Shown piece after piece: positions 1 to 13,002 of a stretch of DNA of 64,000 bases. A program made the translations under genes and the position numbers. Below the pieces are notes generated by a model. That model was not told where the DNA came from. It saw nothing but the letters and a program-made list of their open reading frames with translations, and made no database searches. Source of the stretch: Pseudonocardia halophobica (GTDB lineage: Bacteria; Actinomycetota; Actinomycetes; Mycobacteriales; Pseudonocardiaceae). Position 1 is the stretch's first letter. Each line of letters opens with the position of its first letter. The stretch lies in NCBI RefSeq assembly GCF_027922425.1, contig NZ_BSFQ01000007.1:124001-188000 (forward strand), given 5' to 3'.

Positions 1-359
1 ACGAAGCACTCGGTGGAGCGCAGCGAGCGCGCCGCGGCACCGGTCAGGCCGGGTACGTCGGCACCGCGGACGGCGGAGGCGGCGAACACCCGCCCCGCGG
101 CCACGAACACGAGCAGCGGGAGCAGTCCGGCGGTCAGCAGGCCGATCCCGGCCAGGAGCACCCCGCGCCCGCCGCCGTAGGCGGCACCGAAGCGCCGCCG
201 CAGCAGCGCTACGACCAGGGCGCCCGCGGCGGGCAGGAGCCCGACGCCGAGGCCGAGCGCCGACGTCGCCCAGGCCCAGACACCCGGGCAGGCCTGCGGG
301 GCCACGGTCTCGCGCAGCACGGACAGCAGCTGCCCGACCAGCGCGACGAGCGTGTCCAC
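1..359 (-). CDS. Partial membrane protein of unknown function (N-terminal part)
   Basis: A GTG start at 359 follows a purine-rich ribosome site (GGGGGAGGGGGAG). The frame then stays open for 119 codons to the window edge, so the C-terminus is missing. The protein begins VDTLVALVGQLL. It has two clear hydrophobic segments, at about residues 28-50 (ending in an RRRFG cytoplasmic-type anchor) and about 60-80, followed by a more polar stretch. I recognise no enzymatic motif. The layout suggests a small integral membrane protein, but the family is unknown and the missing part could change that view. Confidence 0.6.
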   Translation of the reverse strand, partial: MDTLVALVGQLLSVLRETVAPQACPGVWAWATSALGLGVGLLPAAGALVVALLRRRFGAAYGGGRGVLLAGIGLLTAGLLPLLVFVAAGRVFAASAVRGADVPGLTGAAARSLRSTECF

Positions 360-562
360 CGGCTCCCCCTCCCCCTGTCGGAGCGCCCGGACGCCGGGCG
401 CGATACGTGACGCGACCGGGACGTGGCCGGCACCCCCACTATGGCATCACCGGGGTCCCCCGTGCCGGGCCGTGCCGGGCACAGCGTGTCGCCCGTTCGT
501 CGCCCCGCCCCGCGGCCGTCCGGGGGTACCGGTCGGGCCGCCCGCCGTGCGGCCCGTGCCGC

Positions 563-1054
563 TCAGCGTCCGCCCTGCTCCCGGTACGTGTCCAGGTCCT
601 CGTTGAACCGCTCGAGCAGCATGCCGAGCGACTCCCGGTCCTCCTGCGGCCAGGACTCCAGCACGGCCTGCAGCGGGCGGAGCCGGGCCTCGCGGACGAG
701 CTCCCGCTGGGCCAGGCCCTCGGCGGTCAGCGACACGACGACGGACCGCGAGTCGCGCTCGTCCGGCCGGACGTCGACGAGCCCGGCGCGGGAGAGCCGG
801 GAGACCTGCCGGCTCGCCGTCGGCTTGCTCACGCCCAGCCGCGCGGTGAGCAGCGTGAGCGACTGCGCCCCGTTCTCGTCGAGCGCGGCGAGCACGGGAT
901 AGGTGTAACGGTCCACGGCCTCGTGCGCGCCGTAGCCGCCGGACCAGACGGGCTCCAACGTGCGCCGGATCAGCACGGTGATCTCGTGTTCGAGGCGGTG
1001 CAGCGAGTCCTGGGCCGGATTCTCGGGCGCGACCGCACCAGTGGTCGACGTCAC
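563..1054 (-). CDS. MarR-family transcriptional regulator
   Basis: The product is a 163-aa winged-helix regulator. The recognition region reads LGVSKPTASRQVSRLSRAGL, followed by the wing DERDSRSVVVSLT, which is typical of MarR proteins that sense small ligands or oxidants. I chose the GTG at 1054 because GGAGGGG lies a few bases upstream; a longer frame to 1156 has no comparable site. The gene is divergent from the DUF427 gene. The shared 151-bp spacer holds a perfect 7-bp-arm palindrome (1109-1123) of the ATTGC..GCAAT kind that MarR proteins bind, so autoregulation plus control of the neighbour is likely. The ligand cannot be read from the sequence. Confidence 0.88.
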   Translation of the reverse strand: MTSTTGAVAPENPAQDSLHRLEHEITVLIRRTLEPVWSGGYGAHEAVDRYTYPVLAALDENGAQSLTLLTARLGVSKPTASRQVSRLSRAGLVDVRPDERDSRSVVVSLTAEGLAQRELVREARLRPLQAVLESWPQEDRESLGMLLERFNEDLDTYREQGGR

Positions 1055-1108
1055 GGGGTCACCCCTCCGCGGAAATCGGTCGTTCGGGCATGAATCGATC
1101 GTACCCGT

Positions 1109-1123
1109 ATTGCGGCCCGCAAT
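1109..1123. promoter_or_regulatory. Candidate MarR operator (ATTGCGG-C-CCGCAAT)
   Basis: This is a perfect inverted repeat, ATTGCGG and CCGCAAT around one central C. It lies between the divergent MarR gene (start 1054) and the DUF427 gene (start 1206). ATTGC-type half-sites are common for MarR proteins. Binding is inferred from motif and position only. Confidence 0.55.
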
Positions 1124-1205
1124 GTTTCGTCGCGCAATCCGATCACGCTCGACCACTCACCGCGCAGAGCGGAATGCCGCACCGGGACGGCGGGTTGGCC
1201 GTGAC

Positions 1206-2003
1206 ATGGGACTCACCCGACGCGAGGGACCCCTGGCCCCCGACTCACCCACCACCGTCAACTACGCGATCGACGGCCCGGCCCACAAGCTGTTCGCCCA
1301 GCCCTTCCCGCGCCGCATCCGCGCGGAGTTCGCCGGCCGGACGGTCGTCGACACCACCCGGGGCGTGCTGGTCCACGAGACCGCCCTGCTCCCGGTGCTC
1401 TACGTGCCGTTCGACGACGTCGACGCGGACGCGCTCGTCCCCACCGACCACTCGACGCACTGCCCGTTCAAGGGCGACGCGAGCTACCACTCGCTGGTCG
1501 TGGACGACCGGACCGCGGAGAACGCCGTCTGGTCCTACCCCGAACCGAAGCCCGAGGCCCCGTGGCTGAAGGGCTACGCCGCCTTCTACTGGAACGCCCT
1601 CGACGCCTGGTACGACGAGGAGGAGCAGGTCTTCGCCCACCTCACCGACCCGTACACCCGCGTCGACGTCCGGCCGACCCGCCGGCACGTCCAGGTCCGG
1701 CACGGCGACACGGTCCTCGCGGAGTCCGACGCGCCGGCCGTGCTCTCCGAGACCGGGCTGCCGAACCGCTGGTACCTGCCGAGGGACGCGGTCCGGGTGG
1801 AGCTGCGCCCGTCGGACACCCGCACCCGCTGCCCCTACAAGGGCGAGGCGCGCTACTGGACCGCGGTGCTGCCCGACGGCACCGAGATCGCCGACGCGGC
1901 CTGGGAGTACGAGACCCCGCTGCCGGAGTCGAGCCGGGTCGCGGGCCTGCTCAGCTTCTGGGGCGACGGCGTCGAGGTGCTGGTCGACAGCGAGCCGGCC
2001 TGA
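1206..2003 (+). CDS. Tandem DUF427 domain protein
   Basis: The product is 265 aa with two DUF427 beta-barrel repeats. The first has HSTHCPFKGDASYHSLVV at about residues 80-98. The second has TRTRCPYKGEARYWTAVL at about 207-225, followed by AWEYETP. The C-P-F/Y-K-G-x-A signature occurs in both copies. The biochemical role of DUF427 is not established as far as I know. The ATG at 1206 is the first sensible start, although its ribosome site is weak. The gene is divergent from a MarR gene with a palindromic operator between them, which suggests ligand- or stress-responsive expression. Confidence 0.85.
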   Translation: MGLTRREGPLAPDSPTTVNYAIDGPAHKLFAQPFPRRIRAEFAGRTVVDTTRGVLVHETALLPVLYVPFDDVDADALVPTDHSTHCPFKGDASYHSLVVDDRTAENAVWSYPEPKPEAPWLKGYAAFYWNALDAWYDEEEQVFAHLTDPYTRVDVRPTRRHVQVRHGDTVLAESDAPAVLSETGLPNRWYLPRDAVRVELRPSDTRTRCPYKGEARYWTAVLPDGTEIADAAWEYETPLPESSRVAGLLSFWGDGVEVLVDSEPA

Positions 2004-2015
2004 GCCTTCCCGGGG

Positions 2016-2504
2016 CTACTCGTCCTCGAGCAGGGCCTCGATGGCGGGCAGCGCCGCCCGGATGACGGCGCGCTGCTCGGCGTCGAGGCGCTGCAGCCGG
2101 CGGGCGACGAGCGCGGTCCGGTGGGTGCGGATCTCGTCCAGCCGGACCCGGCCGGTGTCCGACAGCGTGATCAGCACGCCGCGGGCGTCCTGCGGGTCCG
2201 GCGTGCGTACGACCAGGCCCTGGTCGTCGAGCGCGCCGAGCACCCGGGACATGGTCGGGGCCGTGACGGCCTCGCGTTTCGCGAGCTCGGAGAGCCGCAG
2301 CGGGCCGTGCATCGCGATCGTCACGAGCGCGGAGAGCTGCAGCGGGGGCAGCGAGTCCCCGCCGTCGATCCGGATCCGCCGATGCAGCCGGCCGACGGCG
2401 AGCCGCAGCCGGGTGGCCTCCTCGGTGAGCTCCGGGTCCTCCACGTCGGGTGCGACGGGGGTCTCGACCGGGTGATCGGGCGGCGGGACGTGCTCCGCGG
2501 TCAT
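2016..2504 (-). CDS. MarR-family transcriptional regulator
   Basis: This 162-aa MarR protein has helix-turn-helix region LSELAKREAVTAPTMSRVLG at about residues 73-92 and wing DPQDARGVLITLS. It ends LLEDE only 12 bases beyond the end of the convergent DUF427 gene. It is a different subfamily from the MarR protein at 563-1054, with a longer acidic N-terminus. The upstream gap to coaA is 58 bases and contains a direct repeat of CGGACAGT that could be part of its control region. The target genes are unknown. Confidence 0.85.
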   Translation of the reverse strand: MTAEHVPPPDHPVETPVAPDVEDPELTEEATRLRLAVGRLHRRIRIDGGDSLPPLQLSALVTIAMHGPLRLSELAKREAVTAPTMSRVLGALDDQGLVVRTPDPQDARGVLITLSDTGRVRLDEIRTHRTALVARRLQRLDAEQRAVIRAALPAIEALLEDE

Positions 2505-2562
2505 CCACCCATCCTGCCAGCCGGACAGTTCGGACAGTGCCCGGTCCCCCTGGCCTGCGCCG

Positions 2563-3585
2563 TCAGACCTTCCGGAGCCGGATCCGCGTGACGTCGTGCC
2601 GCGGGCCCTTGGTGAGGACGAGGCTGGCGCGGCCGCGGGTCGGGAGGATGTTCTCCTCCAGGTTCGGCCCGTTGATCGTGGCCCAGATGTTCTCGGCGTG
2701 CGCCACGGCCTCGTCGTGGTCCAGCTCGGCGTAGCGGCGGAAGTACGAGGCCGGGTCGCGGAAGGCGGTCTCGCGCAGCTTGAGGAAGCGGTCGACGTAC
2801 CAGCGGCGCAGGTCCTGCGTGGCGGCGTCGACGTACACCGAGAAGTCGATGAAGTCGCTGACCGTCAGGGCCGTGTTGCCCGAGGCCGGCTGCAGGACGT
2901 TGAGCCCCTCGATCAGCAGGATGTCCGGGCGCCGGACGACCAGCCGCTCGTCGGGGACGATGTCGTAGACCAGGTGGGAGTAGACCGGCGCGGTCACCTC
3001 GGCGCGGCCCGCCTTGACCTCGGTGACGAACCGCAGCAGCGCCCGCCGGTCGTAGGACTCCGGGAACCCCTTGCGCTGCATGAGCCCGCGCCGCTCCAGC
3101 TCGGCGTTCGGGTACAGGAAGCCGTCCGTGGTGACCAGCTCCACCCGGGGGTGCTGGGGCCAGCGGGCGAGCAGCAGCCGCAGCAGGCGCGCGGTCGTGG
3201 ACTTGCCCGCCGAGACCGAACCCGCGACCCCGATCACGAAGGGCGTCCGCGCGGCCGTGCCGCCCAGGAAGGTCCGGTAGGCCCGGTACAGCCGCCCGCC
3301 CTCCTGCACGTGCAGGTTCAGCAGGCGGGACAGCGGCAGGTAGACCTCGCGCACCTCGGCGAGGTCGACCGCGTCGCCCAGGGAGCGCACCCGCTCCAGC
3401 TCCGCCGCGGTGAGCGGCAGCGGGCTCGTCTCCCCCAGCCGGGCCCACGAGGCGCGGTCGAAGTCGACGAAGGGCGAGGAGCCCCCGTCGCGATGGCCGA
3501 GGGAGGCGCCCGGGACGCCGGGCGGGAGCACGTGCCGTGGGGCACGGCGGTCTGTCTGCTCTGTGGCCTGCACCGTCGCGGGCAT
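2563..3585 (-). CDS. coaA: Type I pantothenate kinase
   Basis: CoaA phosphorylates pantothenate with ATP, the first and regulated step of coenzyme A synthesis. The 340-aa product carries the P-loop GSVSAGKST at residues 122-130 and the family signatures [18 protein letters not shown] and [17 protein letters not shown] placed the start at the ATG at 3585, where GAGG lies upstream, instead of the longer open frame reaching 3678. This gives about 30 extra N-terminal residues compared with enterobacterial CoaA, which is usual for actinobacteria. It is divergent from the AlkZ-like gene. Confidence 0.95.
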   Translation of the reverse strand: MPATVQATEQTDRRAPRHVLPPGVPGASLGHRDGGSSPFVDFDRASWARLGETSPLPLTAAELERVRSLGDAVDLAEVREVYLPLSRLLNLHVQEGGRLYRAYRTFLGGTAARTPFVIGVAGSVSAGKSTTARLLRLLLARWPQHPRVELVTTDGFLYPNAELERRGLMQRKGFPESYDRRALLRFVTEVKAGRAEVTAPVYSHLVYDIVPDERLVVRRPDILLIEGLNVLQPASGNTALTVSDFIDFSVYVDAATQDLRRWYVDRFLKLRETAFRDPASYFRRYAELDHDEAVAHAENIWATINGPNLEENILPTRGRASLVLTKGPRHDVTRIRLRKV

Positions 3586-3737
3586 CGGGACCTCGGTCCT
3601 GTCGGGTTCTTCGGGTGCGATGGAGGTCCAACCTAGACGTCGATCGGCCGGCCGACCCCGCGACGTGGGGTGAACCACTCCTCCGCCGATCGTGATCGAC
3701 CGGACGCCCCCACGGGATACCCGGGAGGATGCACGGT

Positions 3738-4865
3738 ATGTCCGGGACGACCCCCGCGCTGGACCGCCGCCGCGTCCTCGCCCACCGGTTCGCGGCGCAC
3801 GGGCTCGCGGCGCGCACCGCCGCCGACCCGGCGGAGCTGCGGGTGCTCCGCCTCGGCGTGCAGGACACCCCGCCGGGGTCGTTGCCGCTGGCCCTGGCCG
3901 CGCGCCTGCGGGAGGTCCCCGCGGACACCCCGCCGGGCGCGAGCGTGGTGTGGTCGCACCGCGGCGCCCCGCACCTGCACCCGGACGCGGACCTCGTCGC
4001 GTTGGCGGCGGCCTGCTGGCCGGTCTCCGCCGCCGACGCGGCCGCCCGGCTCGGCTGGCAGCGGGCCCGGCTCGCGGCGGAGGGTGCGGCCGCCCGCGGC
4101 GCGATCCGGGCCGTGGCGGAGGCGGTGGCGACCGTGCTGTCCGGCGGGCCGCTGGTCAAGGGCGAGCTCAGCACCGAGGTCACCCGGATCGTCCCGGCGG
4201 CGCTCTCGCCGTGGTGCGGCCCGTGCGGGGTGCACCACGTGGCCGAGCAGCTGCTCCGGCTGGCGGGGCTGCCGGCCGGGGCGCGGCTGCGGCCGGGCAC
4301 GAAACCCGTTGTCCTGGAGGCGGTCCCGGACTGGCCGGGGCCGCCCGCCGACGACGCCGCCGGCGCCGGCCCCGTCGTCGCCGCCTACCTCGACCTCTTC
4401 GCACCCGCCTCGCCCTCGGACGTCGCCGGGTTCCTCGGCACGTCCACGACAGCCGCCCGGCCGGCCCTGCCCGACGGCCTCGTGCCCGTGACCGTCGACG
4501 GCCGGTCGGTGCTCTGCCCGCCCGCGCTGCTCGACGAGCTGACCGGACCCGCCCCGGACCCGGCCGGCGTCGTCCGGCTGCTGCCGCCCTCCGACCCGTA
4601 CCTCCAGGGGCGGGACCGGGAGCTGCTGGTCCCGGCCAAGGAGCACCGGTCGGTGATCTGGCGGGCGGTCGGAGCACCCGGTGTGGTGGCCGTCGACGGC
4701 GAGGTCGCCGGGGTGTGGCGCACCCGGGCGCGGGGGCGGGTGCTGGACATCACCGTCGACGAGTTCCGCCCCCTCAGCGCGGCCGAGACCCGGGCTGCCG
4801 AGGCGGAGGCGGAGCGGGTACGCCAGGTCCGGGGCACGCGGGAGGTCGTCGTCCGGACGGGCTGA
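3738..4865 (+). CDS. Winged-helix DNA-binding protein, AlkZ/YcaQ-like (HTH_42)
   Basis: The product is about 375 aa with the repeated winged-helix architecture of the AlkZ/YcaQ superfamily, some of whose members are DNA glycosylases acting on alkylated or cross-linked bases. Near the N-terminus it has [11 protein letters not shown], where the superfamily places its glutamine-containing catalytic motif; here the pair reads Q-V-D. Later blocks include [22 protein letters not shown] (about residue 155) and [19 protein letters not shown] (about 280). I chose the ATG at 3738 because GGGAGG sits 9-15 bases upstream; the ATG at 3729 overlaps that site. Substrate and activity are inferred from the family only. 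Confidence 0.82.
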   Translation: MSGTTPALDRRRVLAHRFAAHGLAARTAADPAELRVLRLGVQDTPPGSLPLALAARLREVPADTPPGASVVWSHRGAPHLHPDADLVALAAACWPVSAADAAARLGWQRARLAAEGAAARGAIRAVAEAVATVLSGGPLVKGELSTEVTRIVPAALSPWCGPCGVHHVAEQLLRLAGLPAGARLRPGTKPVVLEAVPDWPGPPADDAAGAGPVVAAYLDLFAPASPSDVAGFLGTSTTAARPALPDGLVPVTVDGRSVLCPPALLDELTGPAPDPAGVVRLLPPSDPYLQGRDRELLVPAKEHRSVIWRAVGAPGVVAVDGEVAGVWRTRARGRVLDITVDEFRPLSAAETRAAEAEAERVRQVRGTREVVVRTG

Positions 4866-5115
4866 GGCGGCCGGCCGCGTCCGTCCGGAGGAACCCGCCG
4901 CCGGTGCGGCGACCGTCGGGCGCGGGACGGCACCGGGCGCCCTAGACTCGGCCGAGCGCCCCCGGTACCGCTGGCCGGGGCGCGTGCACCCCGAGTCCGA
5001 CAGGAGTCCCGTTGCCGTCCGCGTCCGCAGGACCGTCAGGCAGTAGCGCGCCGGGCTCGGCCCGGCCGCACCGATCCCGGGAGCGTCACCCGGCCCGGCC
5101 CCTCCGGCGGCCCCG

Positions 5116-6436
<1,321 letters not shown>

Positions 6437-6444
<8 letters not shown>

Positions 6445-7483
6445 CGACGTCCTCGCCGTCCTGGCGGCGATCCTGCTGCTGGGCGCCAACGCGTTCTTCG
6501 TGATGGCGGAGTTCGCCCTGATCAGCGCGCGCAAGGACCGGCTGGAGGCGATGGCCGACAACGGCGTCGCCGGGGCCCGGACCGTGCTGCGTGCGAGCGC
6601 CGACCTGGCCCGGATGCTCGCGGCGTCGCAGCTCGGCATCACGATCGCCTCGCTGCTGCTGGGCCGGCTCGGCGAGCCCGCCGTCGCGCACTTCATCGAG
6701 GCGCCGCTGGAGTGGGCGGGGCTGCCCGAGGCCGCGCTGCACCCGATCGCCTTCGCGCTGTCGCTCGCGCTGGTGTCGGTGGCGCACATCCTCCTCGGCG
6801 AGATGGTGCCGAAGAACATCTCGATCGCGGGCCCGGAGCGTGCGGCGATCCTGCTGGTGCCGCCGTTCCTGCTCTTCACGACGGTGATGCGGCCCTTCAT
6901 CGACCTGTTCAACCACCTCGCGAACCTCACCCTGCGGCTGCTGCGGATCGAGCCGAAGGACGAGCTGGAGACGGCGTTCACCTCGGGCGAGCTGTCGGAG
7001 ATGATCGCGGACTCCCGCCGCGAGGGCCTGCTCGACGACGAGGAGTCCACCCGGATCTCCCGCACCCTGCGGTCCGCCGAGGCGACCGTCGGCGACGTGC
7101 TCGTGCCGGCCGGGGAGCTCGTCTCGCTGCCCGTGCGGCCGCGGGTCGGGGACGTCCAGCGCGCGGTGGAGCAGACCGGGTTCTCCCGCTTCCCGCTGCG
7201 CGCCCCGGACGGCCGCTTCACCGGGTACCTGCACGTCAAGGACGTGCTCGACGTGATCGACGATCCCGACGCCGTCATCCCGCTCACCCGGGTCCGCGGC
7301 CTGCCCGAGGTGCCCGCCGACGCCCGGCTCGACGAGGCCGTCGCCGCCCTGCGCACCACCCGCGCGCACCTCGCCCGCGCCGTCGACCGGTTCGGCGCCA
7401 CCGTCGGCATGGTGGCCATGGAGGACCTGATCGAGCACTACGTCGGCACGGTCCGCGACGCCACCCACACCAGCGAGTCCTGA
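6437..7483 (+). CDS. CNNM/CBS transporter, short form without CorC_HlyC domain
   Basis: This 348-aa paralogue follows directly, and its GTG start lies inside the stop region of the first gene (GTGGGTAG). The CNNM motifs repeat (AASQLGITIASLLLG, LGEMVPKNISIAGP), and two CBS units follow (GDVLVPAGELVSLPV, VDRFGATVGMVAMEDLIEHYVG). The protein ends soon after the second CBS domain, so the C-terminal CorC_HlyC module of its partner is absent. The pair probably forms a heteromeric cation efflux complex, with only one subunit carrying the C-terminal domain. This two-gene arrangement is common in actinobacteria. Confidence 0.9.
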
Positions 7484-7485
7484 CC

Positions 7486-7527
7486 CGTGAGTGCCGACTG
7501 CCCCTCTAGCGGCACTCGGCACTCACG
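7486..7527 (+). terminator. GTGAGTG-type hairpin after the CNNM pair
   Basis: Twelve-base arms CGTGAGTGCCGA and TCGGCACTCACG enclose an 18-base middle that can pair further through TGCC/GGCA. It starts 3 bases after the stop codon of the second transporter. Position and stability suggest a transcription terminator or a dispersed intergenic repeat. No U-tract follows, as is usual in high-GC actinobacteria. Confidence 0.6.
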
Positions 7528-7575
7528 ACCCCCGGTGACCTGCGCAGACCCCGCCGCGTAGCGTTGCGGGACGTG

Positions 7576-8451
7576 GTGACCGAGGAACTCGACGAGCCCG
7601 CGTGGCGGGCCCGGGCGGCCGCCCACCGCACCCGGATGGAGCGCTGGACCGGGCCGCACCGGGAGCGCCGGCGCCGCCGCGAGCCGCACCCGGTGCAGGA
7701 TTTCCTGTTCACGTACTACTCGCTGCGGCCCGCGCAGCTCGAGCAGTGGCAGCCCGGCCCGGGTGTCCGGCTGCTCGGCGCGGTCGGCGAGTTCGCCGAT
7801 CGCCCGGGCTACCGGCCGGACGGCGCCGGCGTCGTCCTCGATCCGGCGCTCCTGCCCGAACGGCTGCACCGCACCGCGGGCTTCGTGCACGGGCTGGTCT
7901 CCGCGACGGCCGTCCGCCCCGCCCGCTACGGCTGCTTCGGGCTGCACGAGTGGGCGATGGTCTACCGCGCCGACCGGCCGCGCCACGGGGCCGTCCCGCT
8001 GCGGCTCGGCACGGCCGGCACCGACGCCGTCGTCGAGTCGATGCCGGTGACCTGCACACACCACGACGCGTTCCGCTTCTTCACGGCGGCCGCGCGCCCG
8101 CTGAACCGGCTCCAGCCGACGCGCGCGGACCAGGTCGCGCTGGAGCAGCCGGGATGCCTGCACGCGACGATGGACCTCTACAAGTGGGCGTACAAGCTGC
8201 TCCCGGCCACCCCTGCCGAGCTGCTCGGGGACTGCTTCGCGCTGGCCGCCGAGGTCCGCGAGCTCGACATGCGGGCCAGCCCCTACGACCTCGCCGACCG
8301 CGGGTACGCGCCGGTCCGGATCGAGACGCCCGAGGGCCGCGCCGAGTACGCCCGGGCACAGCAGGGCTTCGCCGAGCGGGCCGCCCCGCTCCGCACCCGC
8401 CTCCTGGCCCTCTGCACCGCCCTCATCGAACCCGCAGCTCAGCCCCTGTGA
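7576..8451 (+). CDS. 3-methyladenine DNA glycosylase family protein (actinobacterial type)
   Basis: The product is about 291 aa and matches an actinobacterial family usually named 3-methyladenine DNA glycosylase. It has the characteristic HPVQDFLFTYYSLRPAQLEQW near the N-terminus, GCFGLHEWAMVYR at about 120, CTHHDAFRFFT at about 160 and LHATMDLYKWAYKLLP at about 195. The enzymatic name comes from database tradition; I see no helix-hairpin-helix or MPG signature that would prove glycosylase activity. Possible starts are TTG 7564, GTG 7573 and GTG 7576, with no strong ribosome site to decide. A long perfect hairpin overlaps the stop codon. Confidence 0.7.
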   Translation: MTEELDEPAWRARAAAHRTRMERWTGPHRERRRRREPHPVQDFLFTYYSLRPAQLEQWQPGPGVRLLGAVGEFADRPGYRPDGAGVVLDPALLPERLHRTAGFVHGLVSATAVRPARYGCFGLHEWAMVYRADRPRHGAVPLRLGTAGTDAVVESMPVTCTHHDAFRFFTAAARPLNRLQPTRADQVALEQPGCLHATMDLYKWAYKLLPATPAELLGDCFALAAEVRELDMRASPYDLADRGYAPVRIETPEGRAEYARAQQGFAERAAPLRTRLLALCTALIEPAAQPL

Positions 8452-8491
8452 GTGGCGATAGTCGCTATGGCGACTATCGCCACTCACAGGG
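8444..8491. terminator. Perfect 22-bp-stem hairpin between convergent genes
   Basis: Two 22-base arms (8444-8465 and 8470-8491) are exact reverse complements with a TATG loop. The left arm contains GTGAGTGGCGATAGTCGC and spans the TGA of the glycosylase-family gene. The right arm ends 3 bases before the stop of gcvP on the other strand. It is well placed as a bidirectional terminator and shares the GTGAGTG head with the hairpin at 7486. Confidence 0.75.
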
Positions 8492-8494
8492 TGG

Positions 8495-11404
<2,910 letters not shown>

Positions 11405-11480
11405 GAGGACGACCTTTCGGGCGGTGGGCAGGACGGCATGCGGGACGTGCTGCCCTCCCCCTCTGTCCCCACCCGGGTAC

Positions 11481-11670
11481 CCGGGTGCCTGAGAGATTCA
11501 CCCGGCCGGAGCCGGGCTTTCCCCGTCGGCGGACGCCGGCCCGGTGGTCCCCGCACCGGCGTCGCTTTCCAGAGGCGTCTCACCCTCGCGGTCTCGGGTG
11601 CCTGAGAGGTTCCGGGGAGGAGTTGCTCCTTCGGCGCCCGGTCCACGTGCGACCGGGTCTCTCCCGCGCG
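11481..11670 (-). promoter_or_regulatory. Tandem glycine riboswitch upstream of gcvP
   Basis: Read on the minus strand, two consecutive aptamers end in the conserved CTCTCAGGCACC block. The first (about 11590-11670) begins GGGAGAG and contains GGCGCCGAAGGAGCAACTCC. The second (about 11481-11585) contains GTGAGACGCCTCTGGAAAG, then GACGGGGAAAGCC, then the GAATCTCTCAGGCACC end. This is the classical cooperative glycine riboswitch layout that normally turns on glycine cleavage genes when glycine is abundant. The boundaries are approximate. Confidence 0.93.
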
Positions 11671-11755
11671 GGATCGGCGACTGCCCGACCAGCCTAGCGC
11701 CGGATGCCGTAGTTCCACCGAGGAACCGGGCCGGGATCACCGCCAGACTCGCCGC

Positions 11756-12058
11756 ATGAGCAGCTCGGACCGCAGCCCCGACCCCGTCCCCTCGACCACC
11801 GCGGCGTTCCACCTGCAGGCGGTGGCGTCGTTCGTCGTCTCGCTCGCCGCCGTGACGGTCGGCGTGCTCTACCTGCCCGCCGACCCCTGGGTGCGCGCCT
11901 TCCTCGCCGTGTCCGTCCTCTACGTGACGACCTCGGCCTTCACCCTCGCCAAGACGGTGCGGGACAAGCAGGAGCGCCTCACCGTCGTCAACCGGGTGGA
12001 CCAGGCGCGGCTGGAGAAGCTCCTCGCCGAACACGACCCCTTCCGCCCCGCCGCCTGA
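11756..12058 (+). CDS. YiaA/YiaB-like two-helix membrane protein
   Basis: This 100-aa protein has two membrane segments, FHLQAVASFVVSLAAVTVGV (about residues 18-37) and VRAFLAVSVLYVTTSAFTLAK (about 46-66), joined by a short LYLPADPW turn. A charged C-terminal tail follows (RDKQERLTVVNRVDQARLEKLLAEHD). The pattern fits the YiaAB two-helix domain of unknown function. It is divergent from the gcvP leader. The ATG at 11756 is the only start that keeps both helices. Confidence 0.75.
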   Translation: MSSSDRSPDPVPSTTAAFHLQAVASFVVSLAAVTVGVLYLPADPWVRAFLAVSVLYVTTSAFTLAKTVRDKQERLTVVNRVDQARLEKLLAEHDPFRPAA

Positions 12059-12077
12059 GGGTGCAGCTCCCGCCGGT

Positions 12078-12131
12078 CGAGATGAACCTCAGGGCGGTTC
12101 ACGACCTCAGAACAACCTGATGTTCATCTCG
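12078..12131. terminator. Inverted repeat between convergent genes
   Basis: Sixteen-base arms (12078-12093, CGAGATGAACCTCAGG; 12116-12131) pair with a single mismatch around a 22-base centre. They lie between the ends of the YiaAB-like gene (+) and the MerR gene (-). A role as bidirectional terminator is inferred from position. Confidence 0.6.
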
Positions 12132-12180
12132 GCGGAGGAGAAGGGCGGGTGGGGTGGCTCAGGGAGCCGCGCCCGAGGCC

Positions 12181-12762
12181 TCAGCTGATGGCGCGGCGGG
12201 CGCGGCGTCGGGAGAGCTCGTCCTCCGGGGCCTCGTCGACCGAACCGCCGTCCGCACGCTCGACCGGGAAGTCCTTGATCGAGCCGCTGATCTCGCGCAT
12301 CGCGCCGGAGACCGCGATCCCGAACACGCCCTGGCCGCCCTGCAGCAGATCGACGACCTCCTCGGGCGAGGTGCACTCGTACACCGTGGTGCCGTCCGAG
12401 AAGAGGGTGATCTGCGCCAGATCTCTTATCCCCCGCCGGCGCAGGTGCTCGACGGCGACCCGGATGTTCTGGAGGGACACCCCGGCGTCGAGCAGCCGCT
12501 TGACGACCTTGAGGACCAGGACGTCCTTGAACGAGTAGAGGCGCTGCGACCCGGAGCCGGCGGCCCCGCGGATCGACGGGACGACGAGCCCGGTGCGGGC
12601 CCAGTAGTCCAGCTGCCGGTAGGTGATGCCCACGACCTGGCAGGCGGTGGGGCCACGGAACCCGACGAGCTGGTCCGGCAGGCCGTCGAGGCCTTCTCCG
12701 ACCAGCGGGTCCGGGAAGAGCTCGCCCTGCTCGGGCCCGTCGGACGACGACGACCCGTCCAC
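12181..12762 (-). CDS. MerR-family regulator, orthologue of mycobacterial Rv1830
   Basis: The 193-aa product has a MerR helix-turn-helix with GITYRQLDYWARTGLVVPSI (about 46-65), GSQRLYSFKDVLVLKVVKRL and SLQNIRVAVEHLR. It then has the family-specific tail ITLFSDGTTVYECTSPEEVV and GVFGIAVSGAMREISG. These blocks closely match my memory of Rv1830, and the gene order (gcvP, this gene, bifunctional nuclease, GarA, GcvH) matches too. The start is the GTG at 12762 behind GGAGGGAG. A consensus-like promoter lies at 12825-12853. The direct targets here are unknown. Confidence 0.9.
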   Translation of the reverse strand: MDGSSSSDGPEQGELFPDPLVGEGLDGLPDQLVGFRGPTACQVVGITYRQLDYWARTGLVVPSIRGAAGSGSQRLYSFKDVLVLKVVKRLLDAGVSLQNIRVAVEHLRRRGIRDLAQITLFSDGTTVYECTSPEEVVDLLQGGQGVFGIAVSGAMREISGSIKDFPVERADGGSVDEAPEDELSRRRARRAIS

Positions 12763-12824
12763 GGCACTCCCTCCGCCGGTCGGGACCTCCTGTCCCGACG
12801 ACCACTCACCTGTTGACGGAGCCG

Positions 12825-12853
12825 ACGGTAAGCGCGCGGACGCCGACGGTCAA
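12825..12853 (-). promoter_or_regulatory. Probable housekeeping promoter of the MerR gene
   Basis: On the minus strand, TTGACC (12853-12848) and TACCGT (12830-12825) are separated by exactly 17 bases, upstream of the GTG start at 12762. A GTTGAC...GTCAAC inverted pair brackets the same segment and could serve a regulator. Confidence 0.55.
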
Positions 12854-13002
12854 CGCGCCACGCCGCCGCACGCCCTGCTCACCCGGGCGTGTCGGCGATC
12901 GGCCGCATCCCCGGACGGGGTGGACGCCCCACCGGGGCCCTTCCGACGACCGGGAGCGACGATCACGCCGGCCTCCCGATCGACCTTCGCACGGTTTCGG
13001 GA

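Noticed and set aside
3729-3737. ATG at 3729 as start of the AlkZ-like gene
   Set aside because: It overlaps the GGGAGG ribosome site that serves the ATG at 3738.
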